64,000 bases of DNA from Viridothelium virens (taxonomy: Eukaryota; Ascomycota; Dothideomycetes; Trypetheliales; Trypetheliaceae): positions 1-64,000 of the forward strand of contig ML991804.1 in assembly GCA_010094025.1 (NCBI GenBank), given 5' to 3'. Below are positions 33,013-45,006 of this stretch, piece by piece (position 1 is the stretch's first letter; each line of letters begins with the position of its first letter). Under the pieces are notes generated by a model. It was not told where the DNA came from and ran no database searches. It saw only the letters and a list, made by a program, of their open reading frames with translations. A program made the position numbers and the translations under genes.

Positions 33013-33246
33013 GAATGGGAAGGAAGGTCTTCTAGGAAAGACCCAGGAATGACAAGGACTAGATCAATTGAGCTCTAGCTGAGCTCGTGGGGGTGAAGCT
33101 CTCAAGCGGAAGAGGTTTTGAGGACGGTTGCAGATCGGCAGGACGGAATTGCGGGCGACTTCCACTTCAACTCCTCGCATCACCTGCCACCAACGTCACG
33201 TTCTCGTTTCTGGGGCGGAACATTGCCAATCGAAGATCCTACAGCT
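33013..33246. promoter_or_regulatory. Divergent promoter of KGD2 and complex I B22
   Basis: Only 234 bases separate the start codons of two nuclear genes for mitochondrial respiration. A CCAAT pentamer lies at 33226-33230, just before the B22 start. CCAAT is the site of the HAP complex that controls respiratory genes in fungi, but a single copy this close to the ATG is weak evidence. Confidence 0.5.
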
Positions 33247-33714
33247 ATGGCTACGCCTAGGCAGCATGTTCTGTGAGCCGCAGATCGTCAGGTGCACAAC
33301 TCTCCCAAAACTGACCTTGATCAGTTCCCTCTACCGCCGCTCCCTCAAGCTTGCTTTAGATTGGGCTGTCAACCGTCACATATGGAGAGGTCAAGCAATG
33401 TATCTCAGGAGTCTTTTTGAAGCAAACAAACATGTCAATGAGCCACGGCAACAGCGGGTAGGATTCAGATTACGTCTGGAGACTGGAGGGGACTACTAAC
33501 AAGCACCTTTCTTCAGGTTTTGATTGAAGAGACAGAAAAATTACTCGAGGCTTACAAACATCCTGACCCGTACCGTCCCCCGACAGCTCCTGGAGGCAGC
33601 AAGTACGAACGAAATCTGCCAGCTCCAATATTAGATCGTGAGGAACATGATTGATCTACTCTACAGACGTAATACTGACCTGGGTATAGCTCCCCCGAAA
33701 ATGATACTATGAGA
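33247..33714 (+). CDS. Complex I LYR subunit B22 (NDUFB9 type)
   Basis: Four exons, 33247-33272, 33325-33457, 33517-33637 and 33692-33714, give a 100-residue protein. After a short MATPRQHVL start comes the LYR motif (SLYRRSLKLALDWAV), then RHIWRGQAMYLRSLFEANKHV and the family hallmark HPDPYRPPTAPGGSKYERNLP. LYR proteins bind acyl carrier protein; B22 sits in the membrane arm of NADH:ubiquinone oxidoreductase. Exon 1 codes for fewer than nine residues and exon 4 for seven, so automatic gene calls may miss both. Confidence 0.92.
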
Positions 33715-33982
33715 GGATTATGGTTGGATTGCTGTATATGTCATGGCGTCCGGGTATTGGGAGCAAAAGATGTATATATGAAACCCAGGCCGTATTCAGT
33801 AAAATAGAGTTGGCTCGAGAAGAACCTTACTAGCATATCATTTGCTGCCATTTTTGTTGTTTTGCTAAAAGCGCTAGGTCATAATACATGCACGGGAAGA
33901 CCGTCTGTTCTGCATCGGGCATATCGCGTTAACATCCGATTTACTCAAGTCCAAAATCCATACACCGTGCCCTGTATCATGC

Positions 33983-36689
33983 TTAGCCGCCCCGTTCGCC
34001 GTACTCCTTTGCCCATTGTTCATATTCTTTCAAGCCCTGTTGGCTGACGCTTGGTCGGATGTTAACAAGACTAGCCTCAAAATCTTCGAACTGTATCGGT
34101 CTAATGTCTTCCGGAGACATATGCAACAGCTTCTCACCGAGACTCCGCAGTGGACCCATGGCCGCATCTTTGGCGAGTGCAGTTATATCAGAACCAGAGA
34201 AACCTAAGCCATGTCAGCGGCACTCAAACATATTAGAGGGATCCACCTACCATCCGTAAGTCTCACCAAGACCTTCAAGTCATCGTCGGTGAGACTATGC
34301 TTCTGGTGGCTCAGCAATGTCCTCAACTGCGTCGCTCTTACATGATCCTCCGGCAGCGGGATATACTGCCTACGAACGAACCTCCTCCTCGCTGCCTCAT
34401 CAATCGCCCATGGCATATTCGTCGCCGCCAACACCAGCACCCTACTTGCGTCCCCCCTCTCCTTCTCCCCACTACCTCCACCCGTCTCCCTCCCCGCCGC
34501 CGCCTTGGCCAGATCCGACCACTGAATCAAAAACTCCGTCTTAATCCTCCTCGTCGCCTCATGCTCTCCACTCCCCGACCTCGCCGACAGCAACGAATCA
34601 ATCTCGTCCACGAAAATAATACTCGGAGCCAGCGCACGCGCCAGCGCAAACAGCGCGCGCACCAACTTCTCGCTCTCTCCCAAGAACTTACTCGTCAAGC
34701 TACTCGCGGAGATCGCGAAGAAGGTGGACCGACTCTCCGTCGCAACCGCGCGCGCCAGCATCGTCTTGCCCGTGCCGGGCGGTCCGAACAGCAGCATGCC
34801 GCGGGCAGGCTCGCGGAGGCCGGAAAAGAGGTCGGGCCGGAGGAAGGGGTAGACGACGGTCTCCTTGAGGGCGTCCTTGGCGATGTCGAGGCCCGCGATG
34901 TCGGCCCAGTGCACGATGTCGCCTTGCACGACGATCTCGTTGACGATCTGCTGCGCGGCGTGCGCGTCGACGCCCTTGGGCAGGTGCTTGAGGAGCTTCG
35001 GGATGCGCGTGTCGCTGGGCTTTTCGTCGGATGAGGAGGAGGTGGAGCCGCTTTCGGAGGGGTCGCTGGAGGAGACGCTGCTCTCGGGTTTGGTTGCTTG
35101 TTTGGGATGAGATGATCTTTTGCCACTTATCGTCTTGCTGTCTTTGTCGTTCGCTTCGGGCCCAGTTGGTGTGAGAGGCTTTCTGCCACCAGCTGATCCT
35201 CGCGGGGCGCTTGGGCTGGCAGTGCCTTGCACGGCTTTGCGAGATATCCCAGCATGAGATTTGCTTTCTGCAGGCACTTCGCCCGTGGGAGATGCAGCTG
35301 GTTCGATCTCGATAGATGGTCTTGCAGGTCGGCGCTTCTCAGCCAATGCCACTTGACTGGGATGTGCTGCGACTGTGGGATATTCTTTCCGATAAGATAG
35401 AAACTTTGCATCCAACTTCGGCAGCTGGTTCTGAGATTCTGCAGAGCTTTGCAGGGTACGAGAAGACCAATCAAGGCGACGCTCAGTACTCGCTCCTGCA
35501 TCTCTCTCTCCACCGTCATCCTCCAATTTGACATCATCCTCTGGTTTTTCTGGTTGTCGTCGTAAAGCCTCGCTTACCGCGCCATCCTCGCTCGCTCTCT
35601 GCACTCCTGTTGTCGATAAGTATTCGTACGACCTCATTGGTTCTTTCTGAAAACCCGCCATGGGACTGCCTGCTCGACTAGATGATTGGTTTGTGACATC
35701 TTCTGCAGATCCCTTTTGAACCAATTTCCTCGTGTATGGGTCCCAAGTAGTGGCATGCGAAGAGCTTCCATTGGTGGTATCTGATGGAGCGAGAGTGTCC
35801 TTTGACGAGACCCCACTCATACGTGGAAGCGTCCCCCACGCTTGCGTTGCTGCCTTGGCTGCAGCAGGTGGACGACTCCTCAAGCTCGAAGGCATCTTAC
35901 TTGATGATTTCCCGTTATCTCTATTGCCAGCCCTCAAGGTTCTTAACATCCCTCCTCTCTTCTCCGGGCTTGGAGTCCGCGAGACTTTTCTGCCCGCACT
36001 GCTTGTACCCACAATACCTGCGTTGGGTGGGGCATTAGATGCTGTCAGCGATGCAGTTTTCGACTTTTCTAGGGGTATGTCCGTGTCAGAACTTTTTGTC
36101 GTCGCATAAGATGGTCGTTGTGCTTGAGCTCTCGGCGCCGGCCGACGCGGTAAAGGTGGCGTTGGTCGAGCAATTTGCGGATATTCCACGGGAGGAATAC
36201 TTCCTTGTCCTAGCCATGCTGAGGGCTCCTTATCTTGGCTCGTATTGACGCTTTTGTGTGGGGGAGGAACAGGTGGTGCAGATCCGTCGGTTGTATTGGT
36301 TGTATTGGAATGGTCCTCGGCTGCCTCCGACCTGCTTTGACGTAGCGCTTCCAAAAGGTCGACTCTTTCCTTACATTGCAATTCCATCTGACGTAAAGAG
36401 TCTTGCAGTGCCCTCTCTGTCTCGGTTTTTGGTTGGTAGTTCGCGGGGACGCGGTATGCATTGTGGTAATAGATCTGATCTAGCGCATTTCGCCACGACC
36501 TCAGTGCTTCGGCTTCGTTGTTCTGTGGCCAATTCCCACATCAGCATTCAGAACGTGGCAAGTCTCGGGTTTGTATCTTGCGAAATTAGGAAGACTGACC
36601 TGGTTTTCGAAGTAAACGGCGGTTGAGCAGACGAGGTAGCAGTCGTCGTATGTGCGCTGCATTGCAGCATGAGGTTTCTGTCGCATCAT
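33983..36689 (-). CDS. MIT-domain AAA ATPase (spastin/fidgetin/Sap1 clade)
   Basis: Exons 36689-36600, 36522-34251 and 34203-33983, with introns of 77 and 47 bp, give 860 residues. Residues 1-60 form a MIT-like helical hairpin ([37 protein letters not shown]). A Ser/Pro-rich disordered region of about 430 residues follows, then one AAA module: [17 protein letters not shown], Walker [11 protein letters not shown], Walker [12 protein letters not shown], sensor [17 protein letters not shown], and the C-terminal helix [23 protein letters not shown]. This is the meiotic clade, whose members sever microtubules or remodel ESCRT-type polymers. Yeast Sap1/Yta6 are the nearest by layout; the exact ortholog is not certain. 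The last exon supplies the GFSGSDI block. Confidence 0.92.
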
Positions 36690-37609
36690 GGTTGCGCTTC
36701 GCCGAGTATTCGAGTCAAATCTCACGAGCGATATGCATGATGGCAATGATCATAAGGGAGGAGGCTTGGGCAAGGCCAAGTTAAGGGCAAGATTGCACAT
36801 GTTCGATGTTCACGTTTGTTCCCGCAGTGACGTACCAAAACTCGCTCGCACCCCTCCACGCCTTCGTTCCTTCCACCTTGTGCTCGTGGCTGAGACCACC
36901 AGCCACGGCCACGCAACCATCGCAAGCCATCTCAAGACGTAAGCTTCCCAGAACTTCCGCTCTGTATTCGTGCATTGTTTATATAGAATGTGTGAAAGAC
37001 GACTGCAGTCTACATTTCGAAGGCCCAGCAAGGCGATATACTTGGGAGAAGCCCCGTTTTGAAGCTGGTAACGCCTTCAAACATCCAAGGCCTATGGCTT
37101 CACACCCTGTCCGAGGAGAAACGAGGTAAGGTACACGGAAGCAGCCAGAAAGCTTGCCATCAAAGCTCGTAAACGCCAGCGCATGCCTGCTCTATCAAAA
37201 TGTACACCATACGCTGCCCATGTCATTGCACGATAGAACACCACCACAGAAGGAAGATATATCTAGCAAGCCTGCGCGTGAGCTCGGGGGAAGATTGCGC
37301 GGGCGTGAATGCAAATTTGGCATTCGAGAGCCGTGTAAAATCCATAGTAGAGGCCTGCGACTTGATTGAGCAACAGGACGAAAGGCAATAGAAGGGGGAC
37401 GAGCCACCAAGGTGTTATCAGGGGCAAAAAAAGAAATTTTGAGGCGAAAAGCCTTTTTTCTCTAGTCTTCAAGGAACCTCACTGGGATCAAGAATGGAAC
37501 CCAGATGGAGGATGGGGTTATTCAGAGATCGTCAGACTGAGATATGAAGTAGGCTTTGGCCACTTCGTACGCCGACCTAGCCATGAAGTTAGTCATTGTC
37601 GTGTGATGC
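36690..37609. other. Spacer, no gene seen
   Basis: Upstream flank of the AAA gene and 3' flank of mitoferrin. Only short overlapping frames; nothing supported. Confidence 0.5.
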
Positions 37610-38843
37610 TTATTTCTGTTTCGCTGTATCGAAAGATGTTGTCACTTGCCAGCAAATCGCCGTACTCGGCATCGTGGTCACGATGCGGGGTTTCAGCCCT
37701 CTGAAGAATCCTAACCACCCATCGCGGCGTTTGATCAATGAAGCAGCATGCCACAACCCTCTCGCATTGCGAATTTCAGGATCCACTGATGTTCCTCTTG
37801 TCTGCAGTAAAGTTTTGATGACGTCCAAAGGCGTTGTAATTCCAGCAGCGAAGCCTCCGGCAAGGCCACCGGCAATACAGTGAGTAGTGGGATCGTAGCC
37901 GCCCGTAGGGTTTAAAATTTTCGAAAGAGACTCATAAGCCATGAATTGGAGGGAGGTTAGTGGTACTGTCATGCAAAGCGTTGTGGGATACGAAACATAA
38001 AATGCGGTTATCCCCTCCCGTCTGAGTACCGATTTTGCGCAATGCGCTATTGACCTGTACGAAGATCCGTGAACTTGCATTCTTTGTTTGATGACTTTGA
38101 CAATTATCAGCTGAAGTTTGTGTGAGATCATAGTAGATTATCATACCATCGAAAGGGTTCATTAATGCGTCGCTCGCAATAGTTGCGCATGCTCCGCTAG
38201 TAGCTTCAGGAGATGTGAGCATTAGAACCAAGAGGAGTCGACATTTCATTACCTGCAGCTAACGGATGATGCTCATTGCCCTTGTTCCCGCCCATAGCTT
38301 GTTTTACTGCCTCATATGTTGCGAAGTACACAGCATGTGCAGGTCCTGAGCCGAGTAAGCAATGGTCGCGCCGTTCCCGCACAATGAAGCCCACCTGCAC
38401 CCACAACTACGCTTGAAACACCTCTCCATAGTGTCCTTGTCCCTTCTACTCTGTATATCGTCGAAATCGCGTTCGAGAGACCTGTGTAGACGGCGGAGGA
38501 TGACGGGTTTACAACTTGCATGCGGGTCTGTCAAATCCGTAGGTTATTTACTGTCGTAGTTGGCAGTTGTAGATCCAGACTTGCCTTGAGAAGATCTATC
38601 GGATACATCACCGAGTGTTCCTGCGCGATTGTGAGGAAAGCCTCGAGCCGTGAGGTAGGACGAATAATCTTACTGCGATCCCGGCGAATGCCCCAGCCAG
38701 CATGTTCGCCGCCAGCGAAAAGTTTGGAGGCAAAGATTCATAACTGCCGACGCGTGAGCAGAAGCCTTGTAAGACAGCAGCTAGCAAAACGCATACTCAT
38801 ATTCGACCTCTTCGACAGGCGGTAATCGCCCTTGTGTGGCCAT
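37610..38843 (-). CDS. Mitoferrin (MRS3/MRS4-type mitochondrial iron carrier)
   Basis: Seven exons: 38843-38797, 38743-38674, 38620-38585, 38527-38395, 38345-38253, 38203-38147 and 38094-37610; 306 residues. Three carrier repeats carry the signature Px[DE]xx[KR]: YPIDLLKTRMQ, NPFDVIKQRMQ and TPLDVIKTLLQ. ANMLAGAFAGIAEH and PAHAVYFATYEAVK, MNPFD and YPTTLCMTVP match the Fe2+ transporter branch of the inner membrane, which feeds haem and Fe-S cluster synthesis. The third intron (38528-38584) begins GCAAGT, a GC-AG intron fixed by the conserved LLK-TRMQ join. Small exons (36 and 57 nt) make this locus easy to mis-annotate. Confidence 0.95.
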
Positions 38844-39614
38844 AAAAATCCGCCTCCCAGCGCGATCTCACTGCAGCGAAAGCCGGAACAGCCACGACGT
38901 GAATTATTTTGGCGATGTCCAGCTTGACCTAGCTATGGACAATCGCGATGACGTGGCAGGAGGAGAGGGAGAGAGGGTAGTAAGGTGGACAGAATCAATG
39001 GAGATCTAGAAGCAAGAACTTTATAATCTCAGCAAAAGAATTACATTGACGTCTCGGAGCTCACATCGGGATTAGCTTCCTTAGGTGTTTTGCCCGACAT
39101 GGCCGAGACGAAAGAGCGCCGCTCGGCTTTGTCCATTGATCAACATCATCATCACCTATCATAGACACATCTTACCTGATCCATAGCCTACAGGTTGAAA
39201 CCCTAGACGCCATTGGAGCGACAGGTCCGAAGTCGCACAGAGGTGCTGCACGCCTCTCAGCTCGGGCGCCGAAGACTGCAGTGTTTTATACTTCCCTATG
39301 CGCATTAAATGAACCTTTGAACTCACTCCTCAACTCTGCTCATTTCGAGATTGCGGTAGGCGTGCATTTTGATTGACTTGGAAGGGGAAATGACTATCTG
39401 TTGGCCCATCTCCTTGTGGAAGACGAAAGCTATGCACGCATGGTAACAAGATTTTGCAGAACTCCGACCACTTCCGTAAAAGCAAGCATACTCGAGAAAT
39501 TTCATTTTAAGCTCACAGACCCGGTAAAATAGCAGGCATGAAGATACCTACCAATTTGACCTCGAATCCCCTGCGCAACTTTCATAAAATTCAAATAACA
39601 GTCAGCACGTGGTA
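38844..39614. other. Spacer between mitoferrin start and AsnRS 3' end
   Basis: No supported gene on either strand. Confidence 0.5.
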
Positions 39615-41336
39615 TTAGCAGTCGCACTTTCCGTACCACCTGGGAAATCCCACTACGTCTTTGATGTTTGGTACGCCGGCTAAATAGCACAGCAATCTAT
39701 CAAAGCCCAGTCCAAACCCACCATGTGGGACACTACCAAATCGTCGCAGATCCGCATACCAGTCTAGATTTCCACTATCCGGCGCAGAGTCGTATGCGTC
39801 CTGGTTGTTTGGCTCTAGTAGCCGTTGGTACTCTTTCCCAAGTTTGATTCCTTGGCGCCGCATAGAGAGCAGCAGATTTTCCAGTCTATACTCACGCATG
39901 GAGCCGCCAATGATCTCGCACGCATCTGGTACCAGGAGATCAAAACAAGATACCGTAGGCGAAGAGCCAGAGTTTCCTGACGAGTCCAGGGATGGTGCCA
40001 TATAGAATGGTTTCTGTGCCACTGGGTAATCTGTAATAAAAACTGGACTTCCAGAACCGATTTGTCGGGCTAGGTACCTTTCGTGTTCGCCGTGTAGTCC
40101 AGCTTCATATGTAGGAGGAAATTTGAATTGAATCTTGTCTGTGTTTGCGGCCGTTTGGAGGTACTTTATGGCGTCGGAGTAAGTCAGGCGTGGCCACGGT
40201 CCTTCAACCAGTTTCATCCAACGCTGCTCAAGGATTTCCATGCTAATAGAAGGCTCATTAGCCTCAACAGGAGCCGACGAGCGTGCCGAGAGTATCTCTG
40301 TGGCTAAACCGTTTTGCTGAAGTCTCTGGACCACGGTCCGTAGCATAGTTTCAACAATGTCCATGAGCTGTTCCAGACTATCTATAAAAACAATCTCCGC
40401 CTCGAGCATGTAGAATTCGCTTAGATGACGGGTGGTATCGCTTTTCTCGGCTCTGAAGGTAGGCGATAATGTCCAAACTTTGCCGACTGCTTGCGCCGTT
40501 GCTTCAAGGTGCAGTTGAGAAGAGACTGTCAAATATTTGGGGGCTCGGAAAAATGGTGTAGCAACACCCTCCATACAGGGCTTACTGTTCTGGATGGGGC
40601 TATCGTTCTGCGGGTTCAAAGTAAATGCTTCTCCAGCACCTTCGCAATCCGATGAAGTTATGATCGGCGGATGAGTTTGAACATAATCATGTCGGGAAAA
40701 AAATTCATTGAACGACGCAATTGTCTGGGATCGTAAGCGAAGGAGCAAAGAGTTAAATGGAAGACGTTGTCGCAGGTGAGGCAGGGTTCGCAGAAACTCA
40801 GGCGTATGGTATTTTTTCTGCAGGGGGTAGTTCTGCAATGACTATTCGTAAGCGTGTTCATAGTTCAATGGGCACTGCATTATCGCACTGACAGTGGAAT
40901 CATGTTGCCCCATGATCTTAATCTCTCTTGCATGCAGTTCATGAGACTGTCGTTTGTCGGCCGGAGACGGCCTCCATTCGCCGCTAATGGTTACAGCAAC
41001 GCCATTCGAGAGCCTAGATTAATTTGAGACCGGGCGTTAGAGATGCTGCGTGGTGTTGCAAAATGAGACTGCTCACCCATCAGCCTGGTCAGGATGCACA
41101 AGTGCCTGTAGGGGTTTGTAGGACGAGCCATCTCCCAAGGCGACAAAAGCGCGTTGTTTCTGCTTGCGAACAGATCGGACGAATCCTGTCACCGTAACAT
41201 CTTGAGGCTCGCCGATGCCATTTGACGTGCCACGCTCCAGAAGCGCCGCAGCAGTGGAGTGGTGGTTATATCTCGGCTGTTGTTTGCTGACCCATGCATT
41301 TGCGCTTCTCGCTAGTCGACTGAAGGGATTCAGCAT
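39615..41336 (-). CDS. SLM5: Mitochondrial asparaginyl-tRNA synthetase
   Basis: Exons 41336-41077, 41013-40893 and 40832-39615, with 63- and 60-bp introns, give 532 residues. The N-terminus (MLNPFSRLARSANAWVSKQQPRYNHHST) is a mitochondrial presequence. An OB-fold anticodon-binding domain follows (VTVTGFVRSVRKQKQRAFVALGDGS), then the class IIb catalytic core: YPLQKKYHTPEFLRTLPHLRQR, motif 2 FRAEKSDTTRHLSEFYMLEAE, and motif 3 GGFGLGFDRLL near the end. The C-terminal FPRWYGKCDC is the usual end of organellar AsnRS. It charges mitochondrial tRNA-Asn. The Met used here is one codon after an in-frame GTG. Confidence 0.95.
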
Positions 41337-43052
41337 CACTTACAGCTGCAATTCCCGGGTCGAGGGCTGTAGGGTGGGTTCGTCTAGGAGCCAGACCTGC
41401 AGCGAGGCTGCCAATCACCTGGACGCCACCGGATCCTACACCAGAAGCTCTCAAACGTTCCACATTTGTGGCAAAGCTCAGAGATGCTCAGGAGCTAGAA
41501 ATTATCCTAGATGACACGGACGCAGTGCTGGCCGGGGAAGGAACCGCGGTTTTCTCCGATTTGATACGAACATGCTATACATAACAGAGTATGCATACTA
41601 CATATTTAAACTTCAACCTAAGAGGTAAGGGCGAGAAATGCACGCTCCACAGCAGTGATCGTATAATGCCTGCAGAATCGGCTTGCTCGACTGTTTGCTT
41701 CCTTGTCGATGAGAGGGAATTAACACCTTCTCCACTGAGCACCACGCAGCAATGCCCATGTACCATCCTGCAACACTCGACTTTATTTCTCTACGAACAT
41801 CAGTGTAAGTTGAGCTACATATCATCATGGCCGGCCCACTCTCAAATCCTCTGCTGTACGCTTCGAAGCAGTGTACCCGCTTGTTTCAGGTGCAATCTCG
41901 GTTTCATAGCTTCCACTTCGTGCGATGCTCTTCTCCCTCGGGTTACTACCGCAGCCATCTCTATAAAATCTCGGAACTTCGGCCGAAATCATCTCAAACC
42001 GCCTCGAACGCCAAGAAAAGCTGGTATGGAATGATAGACGCCAGCTTTCCCACACTGCGAAGACACCTTTGGTTGGATAACAGGTGTCTGCAGAGGTCAG
42101 CCAAGATCTCTATCATATACTCGACGGGCCGGATAAGCAAGGGAAGACAGCAGCGGCTGCTTCATCTTGCCGTGGCTGGGTGTAACACTGCGGGATCGGC
42201 TACCGAGCACACAGCAGAAATCTGCAACGTCAAGCTGTACAGCACCGTCATTGGTGGATCTAGCTACTGGATCGCTTTACCACGAGGAGCAAAGGACTTG
42301 TCCCAGCGAAGCTAGATCCGAGCGACGGAAGGGCGCACCGTAGGAGATCACGCGCGGAAAAGTCCTGCGCTTAGATTCACGCGCCTCGGCTGCAACGCGA
42401 TTGTTGTTTGTGCAGCGAAGCATTGCGTACTTTCATCGACCTGCCACAGAGGACGCCTTGCTGAAGATAGGAAGCAGCTACTTAGATCCTAGTTTCTCGA
42501 GCAAACGCAGGAGTTCTGGACCTTTTGCTGGAGCATCACAAACTTAAGACAGCGGGCTGCAAAGTCGAAGCATGACCAGATATTGAAATTGGTTGAACTC
42601 TCTCCTCTCCATAGAACGGGCGATTTTCGTATCAAAGTGCCGCTGTGGGCTTCGTCCCTGACCGTCCGCGGAAAAGTGCATCTCTCATAAATCTTGACGT
42701 TGTGACTTCGGCCTCGTCAGATGAACAGAACTCATGTCGCCTGCCACATCGTGTATCGACAAAAACCCAAATCCTACAGCACGTAGCTCGCATTGGTTGA
42801 ATCATCCAGCATTTTGTGCGCAGGGATTGTATAGAAGACCTGAGCCAGCAGTATCACCCGTTGCGGTGGAATGCGCTATATTTTTTCTGAAGCCGAGAGG
42901 TGACATTGCTTCTACTCGTCAAAGTTTTGCAGCCCGCGGAACATCTGTTGTGGTTAAAGAACATCGAAGCAGCTGTGCTATCACCAGCAAATATTCACGC
43001 AATCTCGAGCACCACTGGCACATATCGACTGCAACAACATTTGGTGGTCAAA
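41337..43052. other. Gene-poor gap
   Basis: A 162-codon frame at 41827-42315 (+) starts MAGPLSNPLLYASKQCTRLF. In another frame about 41986-42081 reads SAEIISNRLERQEKLVWNDRR, which is more protein-like. I could not join these with convincing splice sites. One small gene may exist here but is unresolved. Confidence 0.3.
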
Positions 43053-43993
43053 ATGCCTTCACCAAAGCCTAGGGCTGCAGAAATTGCCACCGAAGCGAAA
43101 AAAACCTTCGTTCCCTATATCGAGAGAACCATACCGGCATACCCAGCCATATCAACTGTCCACGCCACACCTACCCAAGCGAAACATGTCACACCGGCGG
43201 AACGGACCAAGAGACTTCGAGTTGCAGTTATTGATGGAGATCCTATCGATGTGGCTTTGGACTGGTATGAATATACAAAACAGCAGACACCTAGTGGAAG
43301 CGACCCTCCTCACCGAGTTCCCGTAGTGAATATGGCAAATGAAAAGCGTCCGGGAGGCGATTGGGAGTCTGGTGCCATGGCACCAGAGGAGTGTCTAGCT
43401 AGACGGAGCAACCTTGTGCTGGCACTCAGCAGGACCAGTAATGGACATGGTTCTTCTTTGGATCACTACCCACTTCCACAGACGGGCGGCTTGTATTCAC
43501 AAGTCGGTAATTCTCCGAATATTCCGAGTCGCAAGCATCACGATCAGACGCTGACAATCGTCTAGTAGTGTTTAGAGATGGCCCCGAGTACTACCAAGTC
43601 TGGCGCGAGTTCAAGCAACTCCCAGTCATCTCGGTGGCGCCTGTGAAGAGGCCTAAACTCGATCGAACGAACACGGAGTACTCATTCGACCAGGAACGGG
43701 AGCTCATGTTGGAGAAGATGCGCGTCGTACTGCGGATTGCACAACAATGGGGGCATCATGACATCTGCCTTGGCGCGTTCGGAGTCGGCAGTACGTTCCG
43801 CAATCCTACAAGGCAGGTAGCCAGAATGTGGAAGATGCTGCTTTTCGAAGATGATGAATTTCGGGGAATCTTTGCCAATGTCGTCTTTGCAATCCAGAGC
43901 AAGATGCCTGGGGATGATCGAGAAGGCGCAGTGGAGCTCGAAATTTTTAAAGAAGAGTTCAGCGCGAGCAATATCTTTAAGACAGCAGCGTAA
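43053..43993 (+). CDS. Microbial-type PARG-like ADP-ribose glycohydrolase
   Basis: Exons 43053-43506 and 43566-43993, joined in phase 1 across a 59-bp intron (GTAATT...TCTAG), give 293 residues. The signature VVNMANEKRPGGDWESGAMAPEECLARRSNL carries the PGG loop and a Glu-Glu pair (Glu112/Glu113) in the position of the catalytic Glu of the DUF2263/PARG macrodomain family. The join restores GGLYSQVVVFRDGPEYY. The C-terminal half has LGAFGVGSTFRNPTRQVARMWKMLL, typical of the macrodomain fold. The enzyme would remove poly- or mono-ADP-ribose from proteins. The frame is open further upstream, but MPSPKP is the first Met with normal composition. Confidence 0.85.
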
Positions 43994-44228
43994 AGGGTTG
44001 AAGATTATGCCACAGCAACGAGGACAGGCTTCGATGCTGCGAACGTGTCGATCGAAGTGGACAGCCAGTCTATAGACGAGGACACTCGTCACTCGTCACA
44101 GCGAGTCTGCATGGTGTGGAGTCGACCTTAGCACGGAATCGTTGGACGGGAGGTTGGATTGCCAAAAGCTTGGATCTTCCAGAAAGCCCACGCTGAGCCC
44201 TGGTAGGGGCAGCAGGGGTTGAAGTGAA

Positions 44229-44657
44229 TTATGCGACGCTTGCTCTCTTGTTTCTCTCCATTTCTGCAGCAGGAATCTGCCCAGCCCCTTCAGCTTCCAA
44301 TTGCCTTAGCGTTGCCGCCTTTTTTGCGTCTGCAACTCTGCGTTGCTTGAAGTATTTCACCTAGGAGGGAATGTTGATTAGTAGATCAAAGGCCACACCA
44401 AAAGTTATTGAAAGACTCACCCAACTAGTAGCACAGTTTTGCTCAAATGCTAAAGTCTCCTTGCTACATGTTGCTGCCGCTTTTTTGCCATCTTGGATGG
44501 AATCGATGATATCGTGACGGTCGAGACAGCGAAAATATTCATCCCTCGCCTCCCAGCAATGAGCTCGTTGATCACGGCCGGGAGCTTCGAAAGCACCGTC
44601 TGAAGAAGGTCTCGGTCCCTGGTTGCTAGAACCACCGGAAAACGGTAGCCAACCCAT
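44229..44657 (-). CDS. COA6: Cytochrome c oxidase assembly factor 6
   Basis: Exons 44657-44421 and 44360-44229, with a 60-bp intron, give 122 residues. The twin motif is CX9C (Cys34, Cys44) and CX10C (Cys64, Cys75), as in COA6 and unlike the CX9C/CX9C of most small intermembrane-space proteins. ARDEYFRCLDRHDIID and SWVKYFKQRR match the family. It folds through the MIA pathway in the intermembrane space and helps deliver copper to Cox2. It is divergent from SYS1, with starts 350 bases apart. Confidence 0.93.
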
Positions 44658-45006
44658 ATTGAATATTTAAGAGGAAGGTGGACAGGAGGAGAAGAGGCCT
44701 TCAGTCACGACGGAATCAATCGTGGAGTAGGTAGCAGAGATGAAAGAAGGAAAAAGTCGATGATTCAGGGAAGCTTCGGAGGCTTTGTGGCTCTCTCCAC
44801 CGTTGCCGCTTGCAGGGAACATGACGCATGCTGGTGACCCTTTTGGACAACTTTTGACACCTTCCGATGACCAACCTCAGCTTTCAATCACCGACACCAG
44901 TACCAACGGCCAGAGTACGATCGCGTCCGTCCGCTGATGGAACGATGTTGACATCGCGCTGTTCGCTTTCATGACGATTTCCTAAACTCCGACCAAAGCT
45001 GGGCTG

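Noticed and set aside
34297-35034. 245-codon plus-strand frame
   Set aside because: Antisense to the AAA ATPase module; Arg/Pro-rich composition and no domain.
41827-42315. 162-codon frame beginning MAGPLSNPLLYASKQ
   Set aside because: The start looks natural but the rest is not protein-like, and a second frame reads better in the middle; no spliced model held together.
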